DNA from: Eutypella sp. D-1 | Lineage: Eukaryota; Ascomycota; Sordariomycetes; Xylariales; Diatrypaceae | Direction: 5' to 3' | DNA length: 64,000 bases | Assembly: GCA_023313575.1 (NCBI GenBank) | Contig: JAJTTP010000001.1 | Span: forward strand, 2,976,001 to 3,040,000 | Part shown: piece after piece, positions 1 to 11,800 of the stretch | Position numbering within the stretch: the stretch's first letter is position 1 | Layout of the letters: every line of letters begins with the position of its first letter | Translations under genes and position numbers: made by a program | Notes under the pieces: model-generated | Database searches by the model: none | The model's input: only the letters and a program-made list of their open reading frames with translations | Told to the model about the DNA's origin: nothing

Positions 1-3000
1 TATGCCAAAAACTTAATCAACCTTGAAGCACTATCCTCGTCATCATTACAAGTGTAGGTGCAGGACGCATCTTAAACAGAGTTAAGAGCATGCGACCTTA
101 CTGGCAGATTGTGCCTGCGCGTCTTTCCAATCTAATTAGGTTGCGGGAAAGACTTTGACTTGGCTCGATCGATCCACCGGCCTGCCGGTAAAGATATCCT
201 TGCTTTTCAAAATACACAGTGTCTGCCTTTGCCGGCTCGCCATTTTATGCCAAATCTCAAGAAGAGCAAGTAATGGCTGCAAAGGCAGGTTAGGTCTGCC
301 TACTTGATTGCTTGCTTACCTTAGTAATCTTCTCGACATATATATTTCGTTAGGTTGATTCTGAGATGACAATACCGAATGACACATGATACGAACAGGT
401 TCCAGACCGCGAAGGAGGCGGCACATATGCGTGCGCATGGCATGATACATGGGACGGGAAAGGCTCACTGCTTTTTTCAGCTATCCAAGTTTTTCCCTTC
501 CATGAACCTTGCACACATTCTCATGCATAGTAGTCCTGTTTCCCTTCATACCTCAAGCCTATCCGGAGATTGCAGCGTTTTTGGCCCCCGAGGCTCTTCC
601 GCATAGACAAATACTTGTCTACGTACCGGGAGAAATGCGAGATGTACATGGCTTCGCAGGTGCGATCGCGGGTTAGCTGGCGGTGCCTTGCCTCGGCGAT
701 TCACCGAAAGGGTTCAATGGAACAGGATCGGCGTTTAGGCAGAAACCTGAGCAATGAAACTTTGCGGGAGTGCTAGCTAGAGACACACATACATACTTAT
801 ACAATGTGTTAAGGAAACATGGGAAGACGAAAACGGCCGTGGTGAAACATTGATGATCACATCTAGTTTCTGAGCCTTTTACTGGCATACTATGAATTGC
901 GCATCTATGATTTACGTAGGTACATACATGCATACAAAAAGAAGTAAGCCTAAAAAGGGGGGAATAGAGTTGTCGGGCAGGATCAGAACAGCACCCAACC
1001 CTAAAACCATTGAGCGCCGTCGATCCCCACAAAAGCTTATCTCGGCATCTCACTTCCTAGGTAGGTCATTAACAGACACGAAGGGACGGGCGATGTGAAA
1101 ATCGGTGCCGAATTGGTGTGTTCGCAGCGCCATTGGCCTGGCTCCCTAACGGGCGAATTTCAACATGTATGTAGATAGGTGGGTGGTGGTCACAGATCGG
1201 TATGTACCGACTGCTCCCTGGCATGGGCGAGATGGGTCGGTGAAAAGGCAATATGATGGCCTCAGTGGTAGGCCCGGTCCTCTTGGTTGACTGAGCGGAG
1301 AGAGGTCATGGGAGAACCGGGATGCGTGTGGTGTTCCGGAAAGCAATGCTTGGCATTTCAATCTGCACGGGCCTACGTAGTGCGTAAGTAACGTAGCTAG
1401 GTAGATCTAGTTTTCCTTCAATAAGGGCAGAAAGAACTTATCAACTCTACACTAGGTTTACAACAAATGTAGGCACCGTGTGTTAGGTGCCTTGGCTGCT
1501 TGGGTAGGTAGCATTGGCCCACCCAGATTCCAGGTTTCTACTTGCCTATCTAGCCTGCGTATCTAGTATCTACTCTGTATGTTGGTGGTGTTTTGCGCGG
1601 GTCTAAAGAAAAAAAGAGAGGTCTGTGCCATATTTAAATGCGAAACGTGTCTAGCGATGAAGTCAAGACCTTGCAATACACCTACCTAGTAATGACTACC
1701 TACCCATTGCAATACATATGATCGATGACGATAGAGAGGAGAAATGGCGTCCCATGAAGGATCCAATGCTGGGAGCAGTTTTCTCCTCCCCTCCCCCCAC
1801 CTCCCCACCTCCTTCTCCCACGCACCTGCATGGGGGTATCTTCTCGTGCTGAAGATTATACCAGTCGGGGTCTGCTTGCTTGCTGACACAAAGTTGCAAA
1901 TCTGGCTGCTTACGAAGTACTCTTACTCCCTGCACGTCATCAGTTAAGGGGGGGTCAAAGAGGGGTCCACCACGAAGGCTTGCCTGCTTGCCTGCTTAGG
2001 CAAGCCCGCACTACTTGGAACATCATGTATGTACTGGTACAATTCGAAATCCATAACATATCTATTTCATAGTCACAATGGACAGCACCGGGCCGTGTAC
2101 TACGAATTGAGGTACGGAAAAAAGACAAGTGCAACATTGAATTTTGGGATCCCCCCCCTCATCATGAATAGCTGACCTCCCTCCCTACCCCCAAATGGTA
2201 CCCCTATAATTACCATGGCCGTTTTTACGACCGTTTAATTTTTGGCGTGGCGGGAGAGAACAAGGAGAGATCATGACCTAAACGCCCCCGATCGATGAGT
2301 AACGCCACGCTCGTTCGTGGGTCGCGGGTATGGATTCCGGTCTCCACTTGGCTTTCCTGAGCCTTAGCCTATCAGAGAAGAGAGTCGAAATAGTAGGCAG
2401 GTAAGTGAGCTCCAAAAGGATGCCAGAAAGGGTGCGGCGCGGGTCGAGATGTAGTAACAAATGAATGATATTCATGTATTTAGAAAGCAACATTTTCACT
2501 CTCTCCCCTTTGATATCGCAAAGTGAAGCCAAGAGTTGGAGGGGATTAAGTTGAGGTACCCATACTATTTATGTATGTAGTTGAGAGAAACTTTTGCCTA
2601 ACTTCATAACTTACCATGTTAGCTACTAGGTATTAGGGCTAAATCGTTAGTTAAAAGTCTCCTTCAACCTTTTTCGGGAACGAGGCACGGGCCCTGCCGC
2701 AGTTCTATTTTTTGAACGCGACGCGACCGACCGACCGAGCGGCCGGCTTTTACAAAGCCTTTACTCCTATAGTACTATATTTTCATGTGTCGCTGTGTCA
2801 ACTAAAGTGGTCTAGTCTCAAACTGGTCTACTATGAAAAATAAAAGGTGGTCAGAAGGATCCATTGATTAGCCAGCTACCTGTCAGACTACTGTGAACTA
2901 ATTTTTTTTCCCCTATTGCAATTCGTGCTTAACCTCCTAAACTATGCTAGCCCTTTTTGTCTAGGCGAGAGCAGACATGCCAGATGTAGTAGTCGGCGAG

Positions 3001-5021
3001 CATGTATGTGTCTGGCATGCCCATCTGCCCAGTCTACCGGTGTACCTTAGCCTCGCCCCTAGTGCCCGTTGCGGAGCCTTGCATACTTGGTGTGTTGCGA
3101 AAGTTTAACCCCCTTGTCAGGTATCGAGTGGAGAGGCGATAAGGCATTAACCATACTGAATATGGCATAGGTTCTCCGCCCGACCTTATTGATTGCCGCG
3201 TAAAAAGGGCTCGAGCTTCGCGAACGCGATACAAAAGTGGTAAAAGGTTCTCTTAATTTAATTGGTCTGTCGGTAAAATGGTTAAGAGATAAAGGGTATA
3301 GTGGGTGGGTCGCTACAAGCATGGAGGATTTACTTACCCATCATACTAAGTAGACATATCTGGTGTGGCAGTGAGCGGTCCCCTGCCTAGCGCGACGGGG
3401 GAAAATCATCTAACTTCGATCAGGGGGAAGGCGGGGAGGGGCATCTCTCTTTTACTTTCCCTGTCGGGGTAAGGAGGGGGGATCACTTTTTTCCCCTTAC
3501 TTTTTATTCCTTCGGTATGTACGTGCATGCGCCGCGTACCGTTTGAGTACCGTTTCAATTTGGTAAGTTCTTGAACGACCAAACGGACGAACGATTCTGT
3601 GCAAAGAAACGGTTTCGGTCGTTGCCGAAGCCCCATAAGCGTTATGCCGCGCGGCTGCGCACGTTCAATCAATCGTTCACTCCTAGAGAGCACTTAGTCC
3701 GTTTTTGGAATTATGGCCGTCGGCATTCTAGAGAGAGAGGGTTGAGAGATGAAGACCAGCCTCAGCATCTATGCACACCCTCGCTAATAAGGCCATGCTG
3801 GCAAGAGAAGATAAGTGCGTTTCAATTTTTGTACCAGGAAGGTCGGAAGGGCTCTAAGCAAATCTGTAAGGTAAGACAATGAAGCCGCCCTCACTCTCGT
3901 AGTGTGGAGTAACGGGCGCGCGAAAATGGTTTTTGTTGGCAATCTCTTTTTTGGCTGGTCTGCTTTTAAGTACGAGGGTTTGGAGGTTTGTGGAGGGAAG
4001 ATAACATTAATCTCCTGCACAAAGTGAAAAGCTATGGGAAGAAAAACATTGGCATTTCGGGCAGCAATGAAATTGGGATGAACGCCCTGTCGCCGCCCGA
4101 GCTACCTATCTAGACTACAAAAATAGTGCTAGAAGAGACAGGGACGGACAGACGCTCGAGGCACGTTCAAGCCCAGAAACAGCACTACCCTACTATCGCA
4201 AACACAGATCTCCGCCCAGGCAATCCCCCCCCCTCCCAAGAGCAGACCGGACAGATATAGGAGACAATTGGCGACGTAGGGGGGGTTGGGTTATTGTTGG
4301 TGTTGTGTTGGTCTCGCCAGGAGCTTTGATGGGGGCGCAATGACTAAAAATTCAATCGTCGCCGTACCAGTCGAAGGGGGGAAAAGAGATGCCCCTAATA
4401 GTTACCGCCCTCACACTCGCTCTTGGGTTGCATCTGTTCCCTTGCCATGTCCTTCACCGGTCTCGACAAAGCATGAGAACGAACGTCCTCGGCTACTGCC
4501 ATCTCGTCCGCCCCCTCACGCCCTCCGCTTCCCCCTCCCCTCCTCCCCACAAGTCTGCATATAAAACCATCGCGATCGGGTATCCTTTTGGACGGTGTCC
4601 TGTGCCGCTTGTTCCGCCCACGTGTGTATCTCGCAAGGCACCTCAGTCCAAATCACGCAGAAACCCATCATTCTTCGTGTACATCCGTGAAACAAAAACA
4701 ATGGCAGACTCGAATGAATAAACCGGTGTTGCAATGCTCATGATTCTTCGTTGTCCCTGTCTTTCTCTTTCCTGTTCCGTACGCCGTGTTTCCCTTCTCC
4801 CAAACCCGTCGCGGGCGGGATATGACCCAAACTCGAACCAACGCAGTATGCTTTTCATGTCCGACACCGATTCCGAACCCTGTTACCGACCCTGATCCCG
4901 AATGCAAATATCAAATCGCTCTGCGCAAATCATCAAACTCACTGGTATAACCGTAATATTTGCCCAGGATACATATACTTCACGCCGGTCGGGAATACTT
5001 GCTCGTGCACGAGTTTCGCAA
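1..5021. other. Intergenic region, no supported gene
   Basis: I see no reading frame here with recognisable protein character. Open frames are short and overlap on both strands. The stretch holds a pyrimidine-rich tract near 1785-1825, a TGCTTGCC repeat near 1978-2000, a GACC repeat near 2722-2738, and CT-rich sequence around 4500-4560. It lies downstream of the 3' end of the NDT80-family gene, so the last few hundred bases may be its 3' UTR. Confidence 0.6.
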
Positions 5022-6458
5022 TCATCCGGACTGGGGAATGGGGTAGTAGCCAGCCGAGCTCGGCTTGCCCTCGAACCGACTGCAACCACCGGAATAGTAG
5101 GTAGTTCCCGGCTGGTATACGATGCTCGGAAGGGTACTTTCATATTCGTGTTTCACGCCTCTCGACGAAGCTGGGTCGGCGGTCGTTGTCGATGCCATCA
5201 TGCCCTCCTGTTCGGTACGGTCAGAGAACATGGTGATGCCGTGTCTTGGAGTTGATCCCTCGTAGATAGTCGCGGGATAATATTGGTACTCCTTAGGAGC
5301 ATCGATCGCTTTCGACTCGTCTGCTGACATCACAGGATCCGCGGGCAGCTCGTGGTGCCTCGTGGTGCCGTAGTGACTCGTGCGTGGATCGTACCCACCG
5401 CCGACTCCATACGTGCCGGGCAGCAACGAGGATGTGCTGGGACCATAGCTACCTCCCAATACTGACGAATCGCCGTAGCCTCCCATCCCGCTGGAGCCAC
5501 CCGGACCGCTACCGGTACTACCTCGTCGGTCCGTCTGGTAATGGCCTGGGGATCGACCACGAACGATCATCTTAGCCGACTTCCTCTGAGCTACCTTGAG
5601 AAACCCATGGTCTCCTACATCGGCATAAAGCTCTACCAAAAGGTGGTAGTACTGCTGAGCCGCTCTTCGTTTCCCATTGTTTGCGGTCGCTGATTTGAAC
5701 TGAATTCTCTCAAATGTGTGTTCATTCGGGAAGTTGTTCGGCCCACCCTGGTTGTAAGTGGGAGCACTCTCGTAAATGTTCCTCGATCCGCTTCCCACGT
5801 CATGAGAGGCTCCGTACATGCCAATGTGGTGGTGGCCTACTTGTTGCGGCACCTTAGGCATAAGTCTCACTTTTTCCGGTGCCTGTATTGGTCCTTTGTC
5901 TCTCTTCGGGGTGTGCTGAACCAATTCAATCATGTGCGAGTCGCTCTCGGCCACCACTGCGGCAATAGACATCGCGAACCCGAGAACATGGTATGTCTCC
6001 GTAGTTCCATTGGGAACAAACTGCATACTCAAGTTGGGTATGTACGGTGCGAGGCCGAAGGAACAGATACAGGAGAAGTAGTTTCGCCGGTAACAGGTCC
6101 ATTCCCCATCCGACAGGAAGAAGCCCTTGTCTATGGTTCCCTGGATGTCTATCTGGATTCGAGTACGGTCGGGGTCTCCGTACACCAACTGGCCGTTCGC
6201 GGTCATGGGCATGAGAGGCGGGACAGTTGTTCCCTGGTTCTTACTAGAGAACTGGGAGCTATCCATCCTGCCGACCGGGGCTGTGAAACCGATGCTGGGA
6301 CTAGGAGTTGGGGACAGAGGATGGCGCCTCAAAGGGGTTGGGAAAGATGGAGATCTTGTCGTGTGCTCTGGTTCTCTTCCGTATGTTGGTGTCGCCCTGG
6401 AGTAAACCTGTCTCGCGCTGTATCCAGGGTTTGGTAACGCAGTTGTAGTGCGGTGCAT
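5022..6458 (-). CDS. vib-1: NDT80/PhoG-family transcription factor, VIB-1/XprG type
   Basis: A 478-residue protein with an NDT80/PhoG-like DNA-binding domain over about residues 88-312. Diagnostic segments are GEWTCYRRNYFSC (118-130), ESDSHMIELVQHTPKRDKGP (171-190), NGKRRAAQQYYHLLVELYAD (261-280) and SAKMIVRGRSPGHY (294-307). The N-terminus is Pro/Ser/Thr-rich and the C-terminus is Gly/Ser/Tyr-rich, ending KPSSAGYYPIPQSG, as I recall for this group. Family knowledge: Neurospora VIB-1 and Aspergillus XprG are nuclear regulators of extracellular proteases, carbon and nitrogen starvation responses, and (VIB-1) heterokaryon-incompatibility cell death. The coding frame is uninterrupted. It stays open 66 nt upstream of the chosen ATG to a TGA, and a CGGTAG acceptor-like site lies there, so a short upstream coding exon cannot be excluded. 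The assignment to VIB-1/XprG rather than the FSD-1 or Ndt80 paralogues is from remembered sequence resemblance. Confidence 0.93.
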   Translation of the reverse strand: MHRTTTALPNPGYSARQVYSRATPTYGREPEHTTRSPSFPTPLRRHPLSPTPSPSIGFTAPVGRMDSSQFSSKNQGTTVPPLMPMTANGQLVYGDPDRTRIQIDIQGTIDKGFFLSDGEWTCYRRNYFSCICSFGLAPYIPNLSMQFVPNGTTETYHVLGFAMSIAAVVAESDSHMIELVQHTPKRDKGPIQAPEKVRLMPKVPQQVGHHHIGMYGASHDVGSGSRNIYESAPTYNQGGPNNFPNEHTFERIQFKSATANNGKRRAAQQYYHLLVELYADVGDHGFLKVAQRKSAKMIVRGRSPGHYQTDRRGSTGSGPGGSSGMGGYGDSSVLGGSYGPSTSSLLPGTYGVGGGYDPRTSHYGTTRHHELPADPVMSADESKAIDAPKEYQYYPATIYEGSTPRHGITMFSDRTEQEGMMASTTTADPASSRGVKHEYESTLPSIVYQPGTTYYSGGCSRFEGKPSSAGYYPIPQSG

Positions 6459-7367
6459 GCCCGGTGAGGAAGTACTACTACTACCGTGGTGAGCAGGATT
6501 AAGGGTAGAAAGACGATAAGTGTGTCATCGCAGGAGAGAGGAAGGGGGTGTTATGCTAAGAGGATTGGCGTGCAACCTACTTGGAACCCAGGCGAGACCT
6601 GACGTCTATGCCAGGAAATATCTGCGAGGCTGGGGAGTAGTAAGATCCACCGTCGGGAGAATACCCCGTGGTAGTATTCAGGAGTTGTGCTGGAAAACCG
6701 CCCAGCACGGAGGGGGGTTGAGGAGGGGTTTGTATCGTCAGGGAGGATTCTTGGTTGTATCTAAGGCCTAGATCAGCAACGTCCCTACCTAACGGGTGCT
6801 CATGGTGCTAGCTGCTCAAGCCGCACAGCACCATAGAGACGTTGTATCGTGTTCTTTTGTACAAGGCGCTACTAGCAACAAGAAAGTGTGCAAGTGTGAC
6901 TAGGGTGGGATGGTGATACTGCCAGTGATACTGCCAGCGTTCGTGCCACAGGGGGGGGTTTCCGGGTACAGGATCGGGAGCTGGGAGCCACAGGCATGGC
7001 GGGAAAAAGACCGAAAGGGCCACAAGCATTCACGTAGTACCTCCACCACTACGGCAGCTACCCTTGCTCACCTTGCTCCGCGCCTATAGCGAGGAAGCCT
7101 GTGCTAGATTGTGGCCGCCGCCAGTTGTCTCCGTACCGCGCTAACTCAACAATCAAAACAATGCCGACTAGCTCGATCACGTCCGCCGCCCCGACCATAA
7201 ACAAAATAGAATATGGCTGGAAGGGGGGCGTTCGGAAGCGGCTCCGGTGTGGCATGCAGAGTCAAGCTGCCAAAATAAAGAAAAAGCATGTATAAAAGCT
7301 AAAGTGAACGAGACATGTGGTGACTAGGGTGTGTGGGATTCGGCAATGACGTTTATGTATGTCTCTT

Positions 7368-7400
7368 TTATATATATAGATATATATATATATATATATC
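7368..7400. repeat. TA dinucleotide microsatellite
   Basis: An almost pure TA run interrupted once by a G (…TATAGATATA…), located about 0.9 kb upstream of the NDT80-family start codon. Confidence 0.95.
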
Positions 7401-7827
7401 AAAAGACGGGAAGGGTAGTATAAAGTGACTTACCGCATGTCAGTAGCTGCTGGTATGTCGAGATAAGTTTCCAACCCGTTACAGGTAGGCGACGAAGACT
7501 CGAAGTCCTGCTAGAATCACGGGATCCATCAGTATATTGCTCTTTCTGTCGTAGTGACTGGGCGCATATGTTCTCGCGAGTTGTTGATCCAAGTAAGAAG
7601 AGATAGATATAGACAGGGTTCTATCCCCGGATTAGCAGTGAGCTGCGGTTAATCACCACCAAGCTCTGGGCAAGTCTCTTCTTTTGTTGGCCCGGTAGTC
7701 AGTAAAGCTGAGCATGGGTAGAAAGAGGCCCTGCATTGATTGGCGATAAAATGTTAGTGGTATTTCTAGCCCAGAGGGTGTTTAGTATTCTTGATGGTTC
7801 TGTTGCTTTTGGTATATCTAATATTTC

Positions 7828-7880
7828 TGTGTAGATGTGTGTAGGTGTGTGTAGGTATGTGTGGGTATGTGTGTGTGTGG
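7828..7880. repeat. GT-rich microsatellite (GTGTGTAGGT-like units)
   Basis: Imperfect GT/GTAG repeats ending in a clean GTGTGTGTG run. Confidence 0.9.
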
Positions 7881-7994
7881 TGTTGGATATGCGAGTAGAG
7901 AACGACTCGGACGAGACTTGAACTTGGAAGTAGACTACAGAAATGGATTGGAAGAAATGAATGAATAAACAAGTAAGTAGGAATAAATTATGTG

Positions 7995-8034
7995 AATGAG
8001 TGAGTGAGTGAGTGACTGACTGACTGACTGACTG
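7995..8034. repeat. Compound tetranucleotide repeat (GAGT)n(GACT)n
   Basis: About five GAGT units pass directly into about five GACT units. The change from one tetramer to the other by a single-base substitution suggests repeat expansion after a point mutation. Confidence 0.95.
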
Positions 8035-8242
8035 AATGTAATGTAGGTCAGGTCGGAGGTAGGAAAAGTAAATCCCACGGGTATGTAATAACAACCTTGT
8101 CCAGGTGAATGGTGAATGTATAGTTGGATAGAGATAGGTAGTAAATGTTTGCTATGCAGGGCTGGCCGGGGGGTTTTGGGTTCTTTTTTTCTTTTCTTCG
8201 ATGATACTCGATGGTCCCGGGGATATTGTGTCAACGGGTACC

Positions 8243-8285
8243 AGGTACCATTACTGTCAGTGCATCGCTGTACACAATGGTACCT
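8243..8285. repeat. 10-bp perfect inverted repeat
   Basis: AGGTACCATT at 8243-8252 is matched by AATGGTACCT at 8276-8285, with a 23-nt spacer. Each arm also contains the palindrome GGTACC. Function unknown. Confidence 0.8.
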
Positions 8286-8532
8286 CGAGGTAGGTAGATT
8301 GTAGGTACATGTGTACATAAGCACAGTAGGTATTGTTGCATAGGCCAAGTCAGAACGGCTGGTCCGACTACCTATGTAGTCAGGTACCTACGTAAGATGT
8401 AGGTATATAGGCATATGGCTATGTGTGTGTATGTAGATATGTGCCAATATGTAGATAGGTAGGAGGTGCTGATGGGTATGTAGGTAGATAGATTGTATGT
8501 AAGCAGAGACCGGGGGGAGATTGGGAGATGAA

Positions 8533-8546
8533 GGGGGGGGGGGGGG
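8533..8546. repeat. Poly-G tract
   Basis: A run of 14 G residues upstream of the NDT80-family gene. Confidence 0.95.
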
Positions 8547-8800
8547 TGTCTAACAATATATCGAGGGGTCTAGAAGTACATAGTGGGAAACCCGATTTTT
8601 CCTTTTTTTAAAAAGATCTTCGGAGTACCAGTCGATTGGTAGTTTCTTCCCACGTCACACATAGACGCACTAAAAGGAAGAAGATGTATGTATGAGAGAC
8701 CCGGGGGGCCTTGGTAAGTAGGCTGATTGATTGCGACCGTTTTCTCCCCTGGTCTTTCAGTTTTTTTCTTTGGTTTTCGTTCCCTTGTCTATTCTCTCTT

Positions 8801-8862
8801 CCCCCCCCCCCCCTTTTTTTCGTGCTTAATCGCTTTTTTTTTTTTTTTTTTTTTTTTTTTTT
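8801..8862. repeat. Poly-C (13), T7 and poly-T (29) homopolymer block
   Basis: C13 at 8801-8813 runs directly into T7, and T29 follows at 8834-8862. The T29 could be a polyadenylate-like relic on the minus strand, but no retroelement coding sequence is attached. Confidence 0.9.
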
Positions 8863-11800
8863 GGAAACACCCCCAGCCAAGCAGCCCACCGAGAAACCGT
8901 TAAACGATGCTCATGTGTAAAGACCACCAGGAGTTGAGAAAGCCACGAGGGGCTAAGAGCCTTGTAAGCCTCAGCCTCCCTCTACTTTCATTTTCTATGA
9001 CGAACTCTTGGCATCTCTTTTTCGGGCTTTGCTGCGGGATGGGCAAGGTGAAAAGGAAAGAAAAACCCCGACGGTTGGATTTCTCCTGGAAGAGCTAAAG
9101 AGAAAAGAGGGAAAACGTGGGATGAAAATGGTAAAACAATAATGAAATGATAATAAAATGATAAAAAAGACTGTTGCTAACCTTAAGCTGGTTCTGATTC
9201 GTCTCTTTTCCTCCTCTTGCTAAGCCCGGTGCCCCGTGCTTTTATTCACTCCTTGCAGCTTCTTAGTCGCAAAGCTACCAAGGCTCTTCTCCATTCGTCG
9301 CTTTATTTCCTCTCAACAGAGGCAGCAGCCGCGGCAGCAGCAGTGGTGCATGGCCCATTAAATCTGATTAGGTGGAAATTTGGTTTCCGATTGATTGCAG
9401 CCGATCCTGACAAAATCTTTCTTGCACCGGAGAAAGTGGTTTGCAAGATGCCGATTCCTTGGACGATAAGAAAGAAGTGTATGCGAAAAGGCAGGGGGGA
9501 AACGGGGGGCTTTCGCGATATATGAACAAAAATCAATCAAAATGAAGGACGGATATGTGTAAACAAATATAAATACGGTACCTTCGGATTGAGTGGTTGA
9601 TTCATAAGAGGGGCCTCTCGTTCAAGGGAAGAGAGGCGTGGCTCACTCGGACGAATGTGTATTAGTGGATCGTATGGTGCTGGGCCTGGTGCCGATGCTG
9701 ATGCGGGCGACGCAGACGGTTGTAACGGTGCTTCAATCCGTAATGTCTTTACTTGCGCATAAGATCTCTCAACCGTTAGCGGAATAGGGAAAAAAAACAA
9801 GCTTCTATCTTAGTTCACTTAACCCACACAGCCCAGCTGGGTCTGCTTGTCGTAGGGCTTGGCTTGCACTTGGGGCTTACGGGGGAGTGGGGAACTGTAA
9901 GGGGGGGCGTAGATGTTGTTTCGTCCAGGGGGGTAGGGGTTAGGGGGTTATGGGCATGGGTGGTGTAGGGTTGTTTTTTTTTTCTTCTGCAGACCGACCT
10001 TTGGATAGTCCCCTGTCATACCAACTTAATCCTTGAAGTCCGATATAACTCTGTGAATAGAGATTCTTTGAATAGAGCCTCTATTTCTGAACCTGCATAT
10101 CTATCGCGAAGGGCGGGCCTCGTCAGCTTCGAGCTTTTTCATCCAAACAAGGCCTAGATCTCGGATCCGAATATCTCGATCGGCATAAGAGACGGATCGT
10201 GCAGGGGTGCCTGGAGCTATGCGTATAATGACGAATGTCTGGCAGGGTGACGGAAACGGAAGGGGGGTGCGAGGGGAAGCCACCGACTAAAGCGACACCG
10301 GGCTTCGTGGATCGATGCGTAGCGTACGTTCGAATCAAGTCGAGCCCTGCGTTCTCCTTTTCGAGCCACTCTCCACGTGAGAAGACTGTAAATTTTGTCC
10401 TGCTTGCGTTGAACACTGTTTTCATGTATTCGGGGAAAGCCGTTGTTGCATGTGCATGCACCCTTTCTTCTATTTCGCTTCAGCCTGATCTGCCTCTCCA
10501 GTCTTAGCAATCATTCCTGTTTGGATAACTCCATGTGGCGCCTGCAAGAATCCCGGTACTATGGCAGAAGCCACCTGGATTTTAATCGGATACGGATGGG
10601 GGCGCCAAACATACGAGATATACTACCGACTCTGTTCCTGAGAGAGATCAGCATGGCGCCCAACCGTACAATCCATTAAACGAATTACATTGAACTTCCG
10701 CCGCTCAAACTTGATGTTATTGGTCTACCAACCCGGTGGGTTTGACGAGTAGCAGTTAACGACAGTGAGCTCGACCACGATATGAGGAGAAGGGCTTGCA
10801 ATGCCACTTATAAAGGCTGAGCACGTATGGGGTCCTTGTGATGAAATTTCTTCGGCCTACCTTGATATATATGTATGTGCCTCTTCTAGTGGGGGGTGGA
10901 ATAGTCTTGTCGGTTTTATCTTTTCGCTGTTATGCGCCGACGGAATTGAGGACGTCCGGGGTGGTACTCTTATATAGCAAAGAGGACTAGAGCTTTATTC
11001 GTCAGTTGACCGAGATATCTGACTAAGAACTGTGTAGAAACAGCTTATAATCAGGATCATACCGAACAGTCCAGAGAAGGTTGGTGACCGCGCAGACCGT
11101 GCGGGTGGGTGGGAAGTGTAAACTATATACCCTAGAAATGGCCGTCGTACCCTCGACAGCGTCGTGGCATCAATGTGCTAGAGAAAATATGCTGAGAATT
11201 TCTCAAGGGGTTAAAGTCTTGATGCTGGTACGACGCAATGATTTATTCGAGTAAAGCTAACTTCGTCGTAGCCCGCTGCAAGGCATCAGGGGATTGGCCA
11301 GGATGTGGACTATAGAGGCCGCGGTCAAATCTCGTGATGGTTTGTTAGAACTGGCGAGGTAGAAATGCCTGTATCGCACAAAAGAAAATAGTATACTACC
11401 GCTTGCTTAAGCTTGTGAGTCTAAGACAGCGGCGCTTGTCAAGACAGGCGGAGAAGTATAAGCAATATAAAGGCACCTTGAACTTTCTTTTATCGCCCTC
11501 CCAATATAAGTTATGCGTGGATATCTGAATGTCGGGGGTGTATCTGCCGAACTAGTGAGAAGCATGGCACCTAAAGAGAAGATGAAAGCGATATATGGGG
11601 ACGCAAATATGTCTACATTCCGGGATATCAGAACCGGGCATGTCTTGAGAAGGGGGGGGGGTGGTAAGAGCCGCGCGGAGTATGCTAGCTGTCAGTTACT
11701 AACAACGAGTTAGAGTGAGTCAAATAATCTGAAGCAGGGCTGCTAGCTAGCGCCTTACAAGTCAAGAAACCTGGATTATCTATCTCCCCAACTCCTTTCT

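Larger units (their letters stand above)
6459..9800. other. Upstream region of the NDT80-family gene, microsatellite-rich
   Basis: No coding sequence is supported. This 3.3 kb lies upstream of the minus-strand regulator and presumably holds its promoter and 5' leader. It is crowded with simple sequence: a TA run, a GT-rich run, GAGT/GACT tetranucleotide runs, and G, C and T homopolymers, listed separately. Several short frames on both strands exist but consist of low-complexity translations. Confidence 0.5.

Noticed and set aside
5718..6437. 239-codon plus-strand frame opposite the NDT80-family gene
   Set aside because: It is antisense to a coding sequence with clear NDT80 motifs and has no motif of its own.
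7995..8034. Tetranucleotide array considered as a CRISPR-like or telomere-like repeat
   Set aside because: The units are 4 bp with no spacers and do not match TTAGGG; it is a simple microsatellite.
8834..8862. T29 run as the poly-A tail of a LINE on the minus strand
   Set aside because: No reverse transcriptase or nuclease coding sequence and no target-site duplication could be seen next to it.
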